64,000 nt of DNA from Methylomarinum sp965277025. GTDB lineage: Bacteria > Pseudomonadota > Gammaproteobacteria > Methylococcales > Methylomonadaceae. A program made the position numbers and the translations under genes. Numbering within the stretch: the first letter of the stretch is position 1; each line of letters starts with the position of its first letter. The notes under the pieces are model-generated. The model saw nothing but the letters and a program-made list of their open reading frames with translations. It searched no databases and had not been told where the DNA came from. The stretch is from assembly GCA_965277025.1 (NCBI GenBank), contig OZ255706.1, positions 434,001 to 498,000 on the forward strand, given 5' to 3'. Positions 1 to 9,718 of this stretch are shown piece by piece.

Positions 1-1150
1 CGTGAGCCGCACACTGTATTTGGGCCACTGTTTTGCAGATCTTTCATCTTGCTGATCATTTCCATTAGAAACAATAATTGCCCATCACTGGAGCGTGGGG
101 TGGCATCCACGGTTTCAGTGTTTCCCCAGTAATCACTTAGCTGTACCAGAAAACGAGGGTCGATGACATCTTTACCATCTTTAATATATTTCAGCTCGCT
201 TGACCAGCTTTTGCCATAGGGCGGATTGGAGAGCATGAAGTCGAATCGGGTTCCGGCAAATTCATCGGTTGACAGGGTTGAGCCATTTTTGATGTTTTCA
301 GGGTTGTTGCCTTTGATCATCATGTCGGATTTACAGATGGCGTAGGTCTCGTCATTGATCTCTTTGCCGTAGAGGTAGACATCACCTTTAGCACAAATTG
401 CACCTGTGCCATCTTTGATAAAGTTTTGCGACTCAGTCAGCATGCCGCCTGATCCACAGGCAGGGTCGTAGATGGTCATGACGGGGGTAATTTGTCTTTT
501 ACCGGTTCAAAGACTAGGTGGGTCATGAGTTCAATGACCTCACGAGGCGTAAAGTGTTCGCCCGCTTCTTCGTTGTTCTCTTCGTTGAATTTTCGGATGA
601 GTTCTTCAAACACATAGCCCATGCCTAGGTTGGTGAGTGCGGGCAGGCGGTTGCCGTCCGGGTCTTCACGGTCTTCCGGTGTCAGGTTGATGTAGGGGGA
701 GATAAACTTTTCCAGCACATCCAGCAGCACATCTTTATTGGCCATGTGCCGAACCTGGGCCTTCAGATTGAACTTGTCGATGATCTCTTTAACGTTGGCG
801 CTGTACCCATTCAGATATTCTTCAGCGTTAGCGAGCAGGATCTGCTGATTATTGGTGGCGGTATTGTAGAGCTGGGTCAATGTCCATTTACTGGTGTTGT
901 AAAATACATAACCGGAGGCGTCTTTCAAACCACTGTCATCCAGTTCTGTTAGCCCTATTTCATTTTGCTGAAAGGCGACTTCTTCCAGCACTTTTTCTTT
1001 GCTGAGTTCCAGCAGGGTGTCCAGCCGGCGCAATACCACCATGGGCAGGATGACATCACGGTATTTGCCGCGCACATAGACATCGCGCAGGCAATCATCA
1101 GCGATGGACCAGATGAAAGAAACGAGTTTGTTGTGGACGGTGTGATTCAT
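1..1150 (-). pseudogene. hsdM: Type I restriction-modification DNA methyltransferase subunit HsdM, frameshifted, runs off the window edge
   Basis: This is the modification subunit of a type I restriction system, an N6-adenine methyltransferase using S-adenosylmethionine. The N-terminal HsdM helical domain is read from 1150 to about 490. The catalytic domain follows in another frame: the SAM-binding motif YDPACGSGGM lies near 430-460 and the catalytic NPPYG near 215-235. The frame changes in a C5 run near 485-490; one extra C would restore KLPPVMTIYDPACG. The reading frame is still open at base 1, so the C-terminus, hsdS and hsdR would lie outside the window. A WYL-type regulator lies just upstream on the same strand, suggesting a regulated defence locus. 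It is either a true pseudogene or a homopolymer sequencing error. Confidence 0.85.
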
Positions 1151-1170
1151 TACGGGTTTTTATCCTTTTG

Positions 1171-2083
1171 TTATTTTATGGCTTGGGATTCGTAGCCTGG
1201 AGCAATGACGAGATTATCCACGCCATACAGCGCTTGCCTATTTTTAAGCCACAGATGATATTCGGGGCCTTCCATGCTGTGGTCTTCTGTGCAGTCCACA
1301 TTCCACCGACGAAGTACGTAACCGGCAACAGCGACACGTACATCGACATTCAATACACCATTTTCCATGGCATAGTCTATTTCTATTGTTTTTGGCGTGC
1401 TTAAGACGTGGGTGCGGCACGATTTCCAGTTCGACGATCCGATTCCATTGATTGTCAGACTCCAGGGTCTCATACTCTTCGACTATGCTGTCGATGATTA
1501 CCGGATCGGCAATACGCGTAATAACGAAATCGGAAAATCTGGATTGCCTCCTGTCATAGGCGCGGACGTGCCAGCGAAGTCTATTATCGACCAGCATAAA
1601 GGGCACAATCTCGCGTGTGCTCCGTCCGCTACTCAGAGAACGGTAGGTAATTCTTGCGACCTTCTCTTGATGGATGGCACGAGTTAGTACGGATAGAGTC
1701 GATAACGAGGGCTTGTTTAACTGCGCTGGCGTTTCACACGCAATGAACCCTTTGTGCGTGCCGACGAAGTCATCACCAAAGCCGTGCGCAAGGGCAGCCA
1801 GCGCCTGGTTGGGTGAGTAGTCGAATAGCGGCTCGAAGTCTTTCGAGCGCGTGTATACCTTGGCCTTGGTGTCGTACTCCAAATTCCTCGGAGCTAATTC
1901 CTTATATAGGGTGATGTCTCGAGTCGCTGCGGCAGCCTTGATACCAAAGCGGTTTACAAGATCATTCCGGCCGATTGTCCCTAAAAAGCAAACCCTGAAA
2001 TCAATATGGGATAAGCGCTCTTTTTGAGCCTGACTGATGTCGAGCATATCATCGACCATTCGTGCTGCATTTAAGTTTCTCAT
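1171..2083 (-). pseudogene. WYL-domain transcriptional regulator (CapW/BrxR-like), frameshifted
   Basis: The N-terminal third resembles the winged-helix of CapW/BrxR defence regulators (NRFGIKAAAATRDITLY), followed by a WYL-type domain (ITYRSLSSGRSTREIVPF) and a C-terminal WCX-like part. The first frame runs 2083 to about 1395. The remainder (ending ALYGVDNLVIAPGYESQAIK) continues in another frame to 1171. The shift is in an A5 run (plus-strand T run 1389-1393); four A's would give a continuous protein of about 300 residues. It is directly upstream of the hsdM remnant on the same strand, as expected for a repressor that controls a defence operon and responds to a nucleic-acid or nucleotide ligand. 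A perfect palindrome lies 33 bases before its start. Confidence 0.75.
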
Positions 2084-2116
2084 AGCTTATTATGATATTA
2101 AAGCAGTCATGTTGGA

Positions 2117-2135
2117 GTCAATATAATATATTGAC
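2117..2135. promoter_or_regulatory. 19-bp perfect palindrome, probable operator of the WYL regulator
   Basis: GTCAATATAATATATTGAC is a perfect inverted repeat around a central A. It overlaps a TTGACT -35-like hexamer on the minus strand and lies 33 bases upstream of the regulator start. CapW/BrxR regulators are known to bind palindromes in their own promoters, so autorepression is the likely role. The binding itself is inferred. Confidence 0.55.
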
Positions 2136-2238
2136 ATCATCAAATTGATTATGATTCAATGGAGCTTGATTGCTGCTTAATTCTCTTGGGCAGAATGAAG
2201 AAGTCTGTTGCAGTTTATGGATTGCGCGAATGCTGAGT

Positions 2239-2580
2239 ATGAAGATTATTTTGTCAATTTTCTTAGGTTTTGGGATTTCTGCAGCAGTCCATGCACTGTG
2301 TCCCGCCGGGCTTTCCAGTATCACTTATGGTTATGGCAATAGCGCCTGTGCTGACGATGCGGGCCGTATTCGGCAAATCCAGGGCAGTCTTGAACAATGT
2401 CCGGCTGGTTTTATGCGTTCTCAGGATGAATACGGAAATAAAGTGTGTTCAGATAATAATATTGAAGCTTATGATCTATCTGCAGGCTGCCCGTCACCTT
2501 TTATAGAACATTGGGATAAATGCGGGCAAACTGTTTGCGAGGATATGGACGGAAAAATAATAACCGAGCTGAGTCAATAA
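2239..2580 (+). CDS. Small secreted Cys-rich protein of unknown function
   Basis: A 113-residue product starts MKIILSIFLGFGISAAVHA, a clear Sec signal peptide with cleavage likely after HA. The mature part is about 94 residues with eight cysteines in short Cys-containing segments (CPAG, SACADD, EQCPAG, KVCSD, GCPSP, DKCGQTVCED), suggesting disulphide-bonded repeats in the periplasm or outside the cell. CPAG recurs twice, hinting at an internal duplication. An ATG three codons earlier (2230) is also possible, and the open frame extends to 2170 without a signal-like start. I do not recognise the family. It ends 20 bases before the IS21 element. Confidence 0.6.
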   Translation: MKIILSIFLGFGISAAVHALCPAGLSSITYGYGNSACADDAGRIRQIQGSLEQCPAGFMRSQDEYGNKVCSDNNIEAYDLSAGCPSPFIEHWDKCGQTVCEDMDGKIITELSQ

Positions 2581-2666
2581 AATAAGGAATCCATGATGTA
2601 TGTCAATGGCCAAAATAACTGAGCCAGTTTCGGCCATTAAAAGTGCGCCACTTTTCAGGTAAAAAA

Positions 2667-3407
2667 TCAGCTATTCAGTTTGGATTTCAATCGATAGCTT
2701 TCCCCTCCCGGCATAAAAATATGTGAATGATGAATGAGTCGGTCGACAATCGGCACGGCGATATTGTCATCGATGAAAAATTCTCCCCAGTTGGTGAATT
2801 CCTTGTTGGTGGTCAGAATGATCGAGCGGTATTCATACAGCGTGTTAATCAGTTGAAACAGGTTGTGCATCCCTTGTTTGTTCAACGGTAAATAGCCCGG
2901 TTCATCGATGATCAAGACATCGAACTTGGCCAGCTGATTAATTTTCTTTTTCAGCTCACCTTTGAGTTCGGCAATCTCCAGCATTTCAATCAGTCCCAAG
3001 GCGGTATTGAAGCTGACCTTGTAGCCGGCCTCAATCGCCTTCAGGCCGATGCCGATGGACAGGTGGGTTTTACCGACCCCGGGCGGGCCAATGAAGACGA
3101 TGTTTTCGCGGTTGTCGATGAAACCAAAGTCCAGCAGGCTGTTGATTTCCCGTTTGCTGATGGTGGTCTGTACGCGGTAGTCGAACTCATCCAGGCTTTT
3201 TTGCACAGGGAATCCGGCGCGTTTGCGGTTTTGCTCGATGCGTTTTTGGTTGCGCTGTTGTCGCTCCAAGTCCACCAGGCTTTCGGCAAAGTGCAGGCAG
3301 GAGCTTTCGTTGGCTTCTGCCTGACTGAGCAGGGTGGCCAGTTGTCCGGCAATGCCCGCCAGGCACAGACTGCGGTATTTTCCGGCAACGCTGTCAATGG
3401 ATGACAT
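2667..3407 (-). CDS. istB: IS21-family helper ATPase IstB
   Basis: A 246-residue AAA+ ATPase that helps the IstA transposase choose and assemble on target DNA. The Walker A motif GPPGVGKTH and the Walker B-like region VLIIDEPGYLP are present, as is the N-terminal helical region with its basic stretch. The start at 3407 overlaps the istA end by 14 bases, the usual istA-istB coupling. It differs from the second copy by one visible residue (Leu versus Pro in the NTALGLIE segment). It appears intact. Confidence 0.93.
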   Translation of the reverse strand: MSSIDSVAGKYRSLCLAGIAGQLATLLSQAEANESSCLHFAESLVDLERQQRNQKRIEQNRKRAGFPVQKSLDEFDYRVQTTISKREINSLLDFGFIDNRENIVFIGPPGVGKTHLSIGIGLKAIEAGYKVSFNTALGLIEMLEIAELKGELKKKINQLAKFDVLIIDEPGYLPLNKQGMHNLFQLINTLYEYRSIILTTNKEFTNWGEFFIDDNIAVPIVDRLIHHSHIFMPGGESYRLKSKLNS

Positions 3408-4959
3408 GGCTCACCTCCTGACCAGTCGACTGGCCATTCAGGACGCGATAGCGTTCCAGTTGGGTGGGCGCTTTCTGGCGCGTAGTTGTTATCTGTGCAG
3501 TGGCCTTCTCATGGGTACTTCGCGCTGGGTGGTGTTGCCAGGCGTCCAGACAATCCTTGAAACCTGTTGCGGTGAGCTGTGTTCGATCCAGGATACGCAT
3601 CAGTACTTCATCGCTCACCGGGCCGTATTGTGACGTCCATTGCTTGAGGATCTGTTTGACGCCCGGTAACTGGTCTTTGTCGATTTTCGGCGAGGTGGCT
3701 TTCAGTAATGCACACAATGCCTGACTGGCGTCAGCCCCTTTTCCCGGCAGTTCCTGGATGTCCTGTTCCAGTTGCTGGATATATTGACCTTTATCACGAT
3801 AATGATCGGTGTTCTTGATGATCTGGCCTTTTTCCAGGCGCAGGGTATGTTCGGCAATCTTCTGGCCGGTCGAGAGGTCAGCGATCCGTAATTGACCGTG
3901 TTCGACTTTTACCGCCACCTGCGCCCTTTGATAAGCCATGGGCACTGAGTATTTGTTTCCCTGCCAGGCTATCAGGCCGGTTTTGTCCACTTTGCGGGTG
4001 ACCCTGGCCTGCGCTGGATTCTCGCTGACGCAAGACGGTGTCAGGTACGGCAGCATCCTGTCCTGTTCTTCGTTTCGATAGTGCATGGCCGGCTGTTGAC
4101 CGGTGCTGCCATGAACACGCTGGTTGGCAATCGTGTCCAGCCAGTCGGACAGATACCTTTCCAGCCCAGACCAGTCCGTAAAGGTTTCCCCATAGAGACC
4201 GTTTTGCCTGACGTATTTGACCCCGGCTTCAACCTTACCCTTACTCTCTGGATCGTAGCCCTCGCAGGCACGGGTACGGAACCCGGCCGCTGTGGCGTAC
4301 TGATGAAAACGTTGATTGAGTGTCAGCTCCCGGAACACTTCGCTAATCACCACCAGTCTGGTTTGATCATAAACACATTCAGCTGGCATGCCGCCGAAAT
4401 AGCGAAATGCCGCATCGTGCTGCTGAATCAGAGTTTCCGTATCAATGGGCCGGTCGGATACAGATACATACATCAGCCTGGAACAAGACAGCACAAACAC
4501 CATGAAATACACTGTAGTTTCCACACCGCCAATCATGACACCACGCAACTCGCCGCCATCGACCTGACACTGTTCGCCCGGCACCATGTCCAGTACCGGT
4601 TCATAATAGCGCTGCTGCTTGACGCTGATTTCCTGCTTCAACGCTTGAATGTAGCGGCGTACCGAACGGTCGGAAACCGCCAGCATCTCCTCTTTGGCTT
4701 TCAATTTGCGCAGCACCTTGACCGCCGACAAGCCCGGCCAGGTCTCAAGCAGATGGATAATATACTCCCGGTAGTCATCCAGTTTTTTACCACGCTCTGT
4801 GGTTGCCTGTAAGGCCGTAATTTCAGCCTCTGTCAGTTTCAGGTACTTCGAGACTGTATGCCGGGAAATACCCGGTTGTCTGGCAATCTTGCGCATCGAT
4901 AAGCCATTGCCTTCGTTGTATAACGCTTTGATTTGATGAATCACGTTCCACTCCTTCAC
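3394..4959 (-). CDS. istA: IS21-family transposase IstA
   Basis: A 521-residue DDE transposase. The N-terminal HTH (LSMRKIARQPGISRHTVSKYLKL) binds the element ends. The rve-type catalytic core includes QVDGGELRG, YDQTRLVV and SKGKVEAGVKYVRQNG, and a C-terminal beta-rich domain follows. It is complete and ends overlapping istB. Compared with the inverted copy at 10790-12355 it differs at about five residues (for example Pro for Gln in the HTH), so the two copies have been apart only a short time or have been homogenised. Confidence 0.93.
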   Translation of the reverse strand: MKEWNVIHQIKALYNEGNGLSMRKIARQPGISRHTVSKYLKLTEAEITALQATTERGKKLDDYREYIIHLLETWPGLSAVKVLRKLKAKEEMLAVSDRSVRRYIQALKQEISVKQQRYYEPVLDMVPGEQCQVDGGELRGVMIGGVETTVYFMVFVLSCSRLMYVSVSDRPIDTETLIQQHDAAFRYFGGMPAECVYDQTRLVVISEVFRELTLNQRFHQYATAAGFRTRACEGYDPESKGKVEAGVKYVRQNGLYGETFTDWSGLERYLSDWLDTIANQRVHGSTGQQPAMHYRNEEQDRMLPYLTPSCVSENPAQARVTRKVDKTGLIAWQGNKYSVPMAYQRAQVAVKVEHGQLRIADLSTGQKIAEHTLRLEKGQIIKNTDHYRDKGQYIQQLEQDIQELPGKGADASQALCALLKATSPKIDKDQLPGVKQILKQWTSQYGPVSDEVLMRILDRTQLTATGFKDCLDAWQHHPARSTHEKATAQITTTRQKAPTQLERYRVLNGQSTGQEVSHVIH

Positions 4960-5215
4960 AGGACTCCCTGAAAAAATTCAGGGACTCTCTCAGATTTATT
5001 TCAATAAATAAAGTCTGAAAAAGTGGCTCACTTTTGTTGGCCAGTTTTGGTCTGTTTTAATTGGCCATTAACAGCAATGCACCACGCTGGATCAGAGCGC
5101 TGATAAAATTCGGTTATATAACACAACCGGGGTAAGCCAGCTTACTTCATTGAATATGGATAAGCAGCCTTTTCACGGCTGAGAACTCCTTGCGCATTCG
5201 ATATGGATCATTTCA

Positions 5216-5438
5216 TGTTAAAAAAAAGATTTCCTGTCACTCGTTGCGGCACAGTTATGCCACACATCTGCTGGAAGCCGGCGTCGATCTGGTGGAGCTG
5301 CAACAGATTCCGGGCCACACCAGTTTACTGACCACGTCGCGTTACACGCATTTAACCGCTGTCACCGGAAAGAATTCTCAGCAGCAAATCAATCAGTTGA
5401 TGGGTGGCTTCGATATCCGCTGGGGGAATGTCAAATGA
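5216..5438 (+). pseudogene. C-terminal fragment of a tyrosine recombinase of the IS91-companion type
   Basis: From about 5216 the frame encodes KKISCHSLRHSYATHLLEAG, then LQQIPGHTSLLTTSRYTHL. These are the catalytic Arg/His box and the nucleophile-Tyr region of phage-integrase-family recombinases. Only about the last 75 residues exist, and the upstream part is replaced by unrelated sequence after the IS21 end. Its stop overlaps the ATG of the IS91-type transposase (ATGA), the arrangement typical of elements that pair a recombinase with an IS91 transposase. It is 5' truncated and so inactive. Confidence 0.8.
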
Positions 5439-6547
5439 TACGGCTTTCTACGGTTATCGAGCAGTTTGAGGCAGATTTTCTCAAGCAGTATCAATCGCAA
5501 CTTCTGCCTGGCCACTTAAAGGCGCTTAAGGCTTTTAAAGTTTGCCGAACAACGTGCAGTCCGGTAATGAAAGTACAATGCACAGATTGTGAACATCAGT
5601 CCTTCGTGCCACATTCCTGTGGCCACCGCAACTGCCCCCATTGTCAACATCACGAGTCTCAGCAATGGATTGAGCGGCAGATGCAGAAACAGGTGCCGGC
5701 ACAGTATTTCATGATCACCTTTACGCTGCCGGCACAGTTGAGAGCACTGGCCTTTCGAAACCAACGGCTGTTTTACACGCTGATGTTCGAGTGTGTCCGG
5801 GAGACCTTGCAAACCTTCAGCCGCAATGACAAAAAGCTCAAAGGCGATCCCGGTGTCATTGCGGTACTGCATACGCATTCCCGGGCACTGGATTATCATC
5901 CCCATATTCATGCCGTGATGCCGGCCGCGAGTGTCGACCAGGGCAAACGCCTGTGGCGGACCAGGTCCGGCAAGTATCTGTTCAATCACAAGGCGCTGGC
6001 GAAAGTCTTCCGCGCCAGAATGCTGGCCCGCCTTGCCCGGGAAAAGCTGTCACTGCCCAAGGCGATGCCGCACAAATGGGTCGTTGACTGCAAACGGGTC
6101 GGGACGGGGGACAAGGCACTTATTTACCTGGGGCGCTATCTGTATCGCGGTGTCATCCGGGAAAAGGACATTCTGTCCTGCCGGGACGGCAAGGTCACTT
6201 ACCGGTATCAGGACAGTCATACCAAACGCTGGCGAAACAAAACCGTCTCCGCTGCTGAATTCCTGTGGTTAGTGCTCCAGCATGTGCTGCCAAAAGGCTT
6301 TCGCCGGGCCCGGAATTTTGGTTTCCTGCATCCTGACAGCAAAGGCATGATCCGAGTCTTACAACGCCTGCACAACCTCGACCCCAAAAAAGGATTACCT
6401 GCCATCCGAAAACGACCCGCAATGAAATGTCCCTGCTGCGGCGGTGAAATGGCCGTACAACGAACGCGCATACCGGTTTTGAGGCGTTGGCTTTGTCGCA
6501 AACGCTGGCACCCATTTAAACCAGGAGGATTCGTTACGGTTATGTAG
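5435..6547 (+). CDS. IS91-family HUH transposase
   Basis: A 370-residue Y2-type rolling-circle transposase. An N-terminal zinc-binding region (CTDCEHQSFVPHSCGHRNCPHC) is followed by the metal-binding HUH motif in YHPHIHAVMP and the paired catalytic tyrosines in ALIYLGRYLYRG (YLGRY spacing). A further Cys pair (CPCCGGE) sits near the C-terminus. It is full length for the family. The companion recombinase directly upstream is truncated. No clear oriIS or terIS ends could be fixed in 6548-6840, which holds no credible gene. Confidence 0.9.
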   Translation: MIRLSTVIEQFEADFLKQYQSQLLPGHLKALKAFKVCRTTCSPVMKVQCTDCEHQSFVPHSCGHRNCPHCQHHESQQWIERQMQKQVPAQYFMITFTLPAQLRALAFRNQRLFYTLMFECVRETLQTFSRNDKKLKGDPGVIAVLHTHSRALDYHPHIHAVMPAASVDQGKRLWRTRSGKYLFNHKALAKVFRARMLARLAREKLSLPKAMPHKWVVDCKRVGTGDKALIYLGRYLYRGVIREKDILSCRDGKVTYRYQDSHTKRWRNKTVSAAEFLWLVLQHVLPKGFRRARNFGFLHPDSKGMIRVLQRLHNLDPKKGLPAIRKRPAMKCPCCGGEMAVQRTRIPVLRRWLCRKRWHPFKPGGFVTVM

Positions 6548-6840
6548 ATTCAAAACACTTTCCCCCTCCTTCAAGCAGTTTGGTACTGACTGAGGAGCGC
6601 GTTCGGTCTGAAATCAGGGCTAATCAGTCAAAGAAGCACCCTGACAACGGAGCGCAAGGGAAATCCGTCCATTTTCCAATCATCGGACAAAAAAACAGCC
6701 ACCTGACTGTTCAATCGGGCAGCTTCACAAAAAGCTATTTTCATAGCATCGTTCACACCTTCACTTGACCCTGGGGCCGTCCAACAAACGGTTCATATCG
6801 TGGCTCGCTTCGCGATCACGACATAACCTTATTCGTTATC

Positions 6841-7445
6841 ACTGATGAACATGGGCGGCGAGAGCACCTCCGCCTGGCGTCAGTTCATCAATGATCTGGA
6901 TGCGCGCGGGCTGCAGCGGCCCGAATTTGTCATCGTGGACGGGGCACCGGGACTGGAGGCCGCTCTCGTTGCCCTCTGGGGCGAAGACCTGCCGATCCAG
7001 AGGTGCACCGGTGCACAAGCATCGCAACCTTCTGGCCAAGGCTCCCAAGCGTATGCACGATGAACTGGCCGAGGATTACCGCGACATGATCTACGCCAAA
7101 ACGGTTCATGAAATTGCCACCCGCCGCAAGGCATTTCTGCGAAAATGGCGGCTGAAATGCAAGGCCGTCGCTGACAGCCTGGAAGAAGCAGGAGATAAGC
7201 TGTTCACCTTCACGCGCCTGCCACAAGGCCAGTGGAAATCGGCCAGAACGACAAATGCGATCGAAGGCCTGAACGAGGAATTCCGCCGCCGCATCAAGAC
7301 CCGGACCGTGCTGCCCTGCGCCGAGACCGTGCCAATGCTGCTCCGGGCCCTGATGGCCTCGGGGCAGATCGTCATGCGAAAGGTCGATGGCTGGGAAACG
7401 CTCGCTCAGCCCGTCGCCGACGCCACCCTTGACCAAGCCGCCTGA
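6841..7445 (+). pseudogene. IS256-family (mutator) transposase remnant, truncated and frameshifted
   Basis: The sequence matches the C-terminal half of IS256 transposases. The first frame gives WRQFINDLDARGLQRPEFVI and VDGAPGLEAALVALWGEDLP. After an extra G near 7010 (the coded protein would read QRCTVHKHRNLLAKAP) the second frame continues through ARTTNAIEGLNEEFRRRIKT to a stop at 7445. The N-terminal half with the first catalytic Asp is missing. High GC and alphaproteobacterial-like wording set it apart from the core genes and suggest transfer. Confidence 0.85.
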
Positions 7446-7484
7446 CCGGCGCATAATTCAACCCGCTCGAAAATGCCTGAAATC

Positions 7485-7511
7485 AATTTCCACAACTTTC
7501 GAGACACAACC
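7485..7511 (+). repeat. Probable right terminal inverted repeat of the IS256 remnant
   Basis: The reverse complement of this 27-mer matches 9714-9740 at 20 of 27 positions by eye. The two sites bracket the ABC transporter gene in inverted orientation, as ends of two related elements would. Assignment to IS256 rests on position after the transposase remnant. Confidence 0.4.
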
Positions 7512-7552
7512 GACAACTTTTGAAGTGCAGTGTAAAGATAAGGTTATTAGTT

Positions 7553-9718
7553 ATGGGAGAAGCTTCACAGTCAATTGCAGACTCAACTATTGTTAATAGA
7601 TGTAAAAAATGGGAGAGTCTCTTAGCAACTTTTATAGTTTGGGTACAGGTTATGCGTGCCTTCAAACCAGACGAAACTTTTGAAAAAAAGGCTGCAGACC
7701 TTGGAAAAATTTCTCCTCAAAATGCTCTAAAGAAGCTTGCTGCGAACTATAATCTGAAGGTGAAGTTTAACAGGCGTAATTTAAAGCAGCTTGGGAAAAT
7801 GGAGACACCCTTAATTATTAAAGGAGTAGATGAATGCTGGTTCTTGCTAGCCAAGATTAATGAGGGCAAGTATCTGGTTCAATATCCTGGAAAGTCTGCG
7901 CCAGAGATATTGAGTGAAAGCGATTTTATGGTCGCTTGGAGTGGGCATGTTGCTGTGGTTTCCTCACGTTCAACTTTGTCGGGTGTGATTCAGAAATTTG
8001 ATGTCCGTTGGTTTCTGCCTGAACTTGGTCGTTTCAAAGGGTTAGCGATGGAGGTTCTTGCGGCCTCCGTCGTGTTGCAATTATTTGCGCTCGTTTCACC
8101 ACTATTTTTTCAAGTTATCATGGATAAGGTCCTAGTTCACCATAGCCTCTCGACTCTTGATGTGCTGGTCACAGTGCTGATTGCAATTTCGGTGTTTGAG
8201 ATGATCCTTAAAACGCTCAGACAATATCTGGCAAGCTGGACGGGAACACGGATTGATGCCCGGCTCGGGAGCAAGCTTTACCGTCATTTGATTGATCTGC
8301 CCTTGGTATACTTTAAGACGTGCCCGGTCGGGGTTACGGTTATGCGCGTTAGTGAACTTAATTCAATCCGCAAATTTATCACTGGCGCAGCTAATACGCT
8401 CATAATTGATTTAGGGTTTACCTTTATCTTCTTCGCCGTGATGTATTATTATTCTCCGCTACTTACATTGATAGTGGCTTCCTCTATTCCGTGCTTCATT
8501 CTCTTGTCATTGCTGATTACCAAGCCGCTTCAAAAGCAGGTTGAAGAGCTCTACAGAGATGCCGCAATCAACAATTCGTTCCTAACTGAAATTCTCGCAG
8601 GTGTTGAAACGGTTAAGGCGCTTGCGCTTGAGCCGCAAATGATCAGACGGTGGGAATATCAAACGCGCGACTTTGTACATTCCAACTACAAAGTGCAGCG
8701 GTTAATGCAATTATCGAACGGGGTAGTTCAGGGCATTCAGGAAATTGTTTTGGCTCTTGTTTTGTGGATTGGTGCACGCAAAGTCATTGGGCTTGAATTA
8801 TCAATTGGCCAGCTCATTGCGTTTAATATGATGGCAAGTCATGTGATGCAACCTATGGTGCGGCTGGCGGAATTGTGGCGCGAATTTGTCCAAGCCCGTG
8901 TCTCGCTTTCGCGTCTTTCTGATGTGCTGAATGTCGTGCCAGAAATTACCGACGAACTTGAAGTACCGTCGAAAGATATTGACGGTGAATTGGTTTTTCA
9001 AAACGTGACATTTCGTTATACGCCCGATGGCCCAGCTATATTGGAAGATTTGAATTTAAAGATATCGGCTGGACAAATGGTAGCCTTTGTTGGCCGTTCC
9101 GGCTCTGGCAAGAGCACAATAACGCAGCTGATACAAAAACTTTATGTGCCTGAACAAGGAAATATTTTTCTGGACGGGAAAGACATTGCAAGCTTAAATC
9201 CAGTTGGCATTCGACAGCGTATTGGAGTCGTACTGCAAGAGAACTTTCTATTCAATCTTTCTGTACGCGATAATATTGCGATAGCTGACCCGGCTATTCC
9301 GTTATCGCGTGTTATCAAGGCCGCGCAGACTGCTGGAGCGCATGATTTTATTTTAGAGCTTGAAGATGGATATGACACAATTCTAGCAGAAGGTGGTCTG
9401 TCGCTTTCTGGCGGGCAAAGACAGCGCATCGCTATTGCCCGGGCATTGCTTAGCGACCCTGCGCTACTGATTTTTGATGAAGCTACATCTGCATTGGATG
9501 ATGTCTCGCAAGCACTTATTCAAGACAATATGCCAAAAATTCGCAAAGGGCGCAGTGTTATTATCGTTGCCCATCGACTGTCCACCGTTCGCGATTGTGA
9601 TTGCATATTCGTGATTGAAAAGGGACAGGTGATTGAAAAGGGTGCGCATACGGAGTTGCTGAACAATCCCAAAGGTGCTTACCGCCATCTTTGGGATCTG
9701 CAATGTGCTGAACGGTAG
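7553..9718 (+). CDS. Type I secretion ABC transporter, HlyB-like (permease/ATPase)
   Basis: An inner-membrane half-transporter that, with an HlyD-type adaptor and TolC, would export RTX-like proteins. It aligns with HlyB throughout. Residues 1-130 form a C39-like domain without the catalytic Cys/His, followed by a transmembrane domain (LFALVSPLFFQVIMDKVLVH) and a nucleotide-binding domain with Walker A GRSGSGKST, signature LSGGQRQRIAIARA, Walker B LLIFDEATSALD and the switch His in IIVAHRLSTV. The ATG at 7553 (MGEASQ, preceded by AAGGTTA) is preferred over the in-frame start at 7520. No hlyD, tolC or RTX substrate is present, so it is an orphan delivered between IS remnants. Confidence 0.88.
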   Translation: MGEASQSIADSTIVNRCKKWESLLATFIVWVQVMRAFKPDETFEKKAADLGKISPQNALKKLAANYNLKVKFNRRNLKQLGKMETPLIIKGVDECWFLLAKINEGKYLVQYPGKSAPEILSESDFMVAWSGHVAVVSSRSTLSGVIQKFDVRWFLPELGRFKGLAMEVLAASVVLQLFALVSPLFFQVIMDKVLVHHSLSTLDVLVTVLIAISVFEMILKTLRQYLASWTGTRIDARLGSKLYRHLIDLPLVYFKTCPVGVTVMRVSELNSIRKFITGAANTLIIDLGFTFIFFAVMYYYSPLLTLIVASSIPCFILLSLLITKPLQKQVEELYRDAAINNSFLTEILAGVETVKALALEPQMIRRWEYQTRDFVHSNYKVQRLMQLSNGVVQGIQEIVLALVLWIGARKVIGLELSIGQLIAFNMMASHVMQPMVRLAELWREFVQARVSLSRLSDVLNVVPEITDELEVPSKDIDGELVFQNVTFRYTPDGPAILEDLNLKISAGQMVAFVGRSGSGKSTITQLIQKLYVPEQGNIFLDGKDIASLNPVGIRQRIGVVLQENFLFNLSVRDNIAIADPAIPLSRVIKAAQTAGAHDFILELEDGYDTILAEGGLSLSGGQRQRIAIARALLSDPALLIFDEATSALDDVSQALIQDNMPKIRKGRSVIIVAHRLSTVRDCDCIFVIEKGQVIEKGAHTELLNNPKGAYRHLWDLQCAER

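Larger units (their letters stand above)
2601..5073 (-). mobile_element. IS21-family insertion sequence, copy 1 (2473 bp)
   Basis: The element carries istA and istB on the minus strand. Its ends are TGTCAATGGCC at 2601 and GGCCATTAACA ending at 5073, which pair as an imperfect terminal inverted repeat. Subterminal palindromes of the form AAAAGTGNNNCACTTTT occur near both ends (about 2639 and 5018), probably transposase-binding repeats. The same 2473-bp unit occurs inverted at 10676-13148. No target duplication is visible at either copy, which could mean an old insertion, rearrangement, or trimming of the flanks. Confidence 0.92.

Noticed and set aside
4081..4812. 243-residue open frame antisense to istA (also 10937-11668)
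   Set aside because: It is a shadow of the transposase gene; it is conserved only because the IS copies are identical.
6548..6840. Small ORF at 6580-6768 after the IS91 transposase
   Set aside because: No family features and no ribosome binding site; it lies in presumed IS end sequence.
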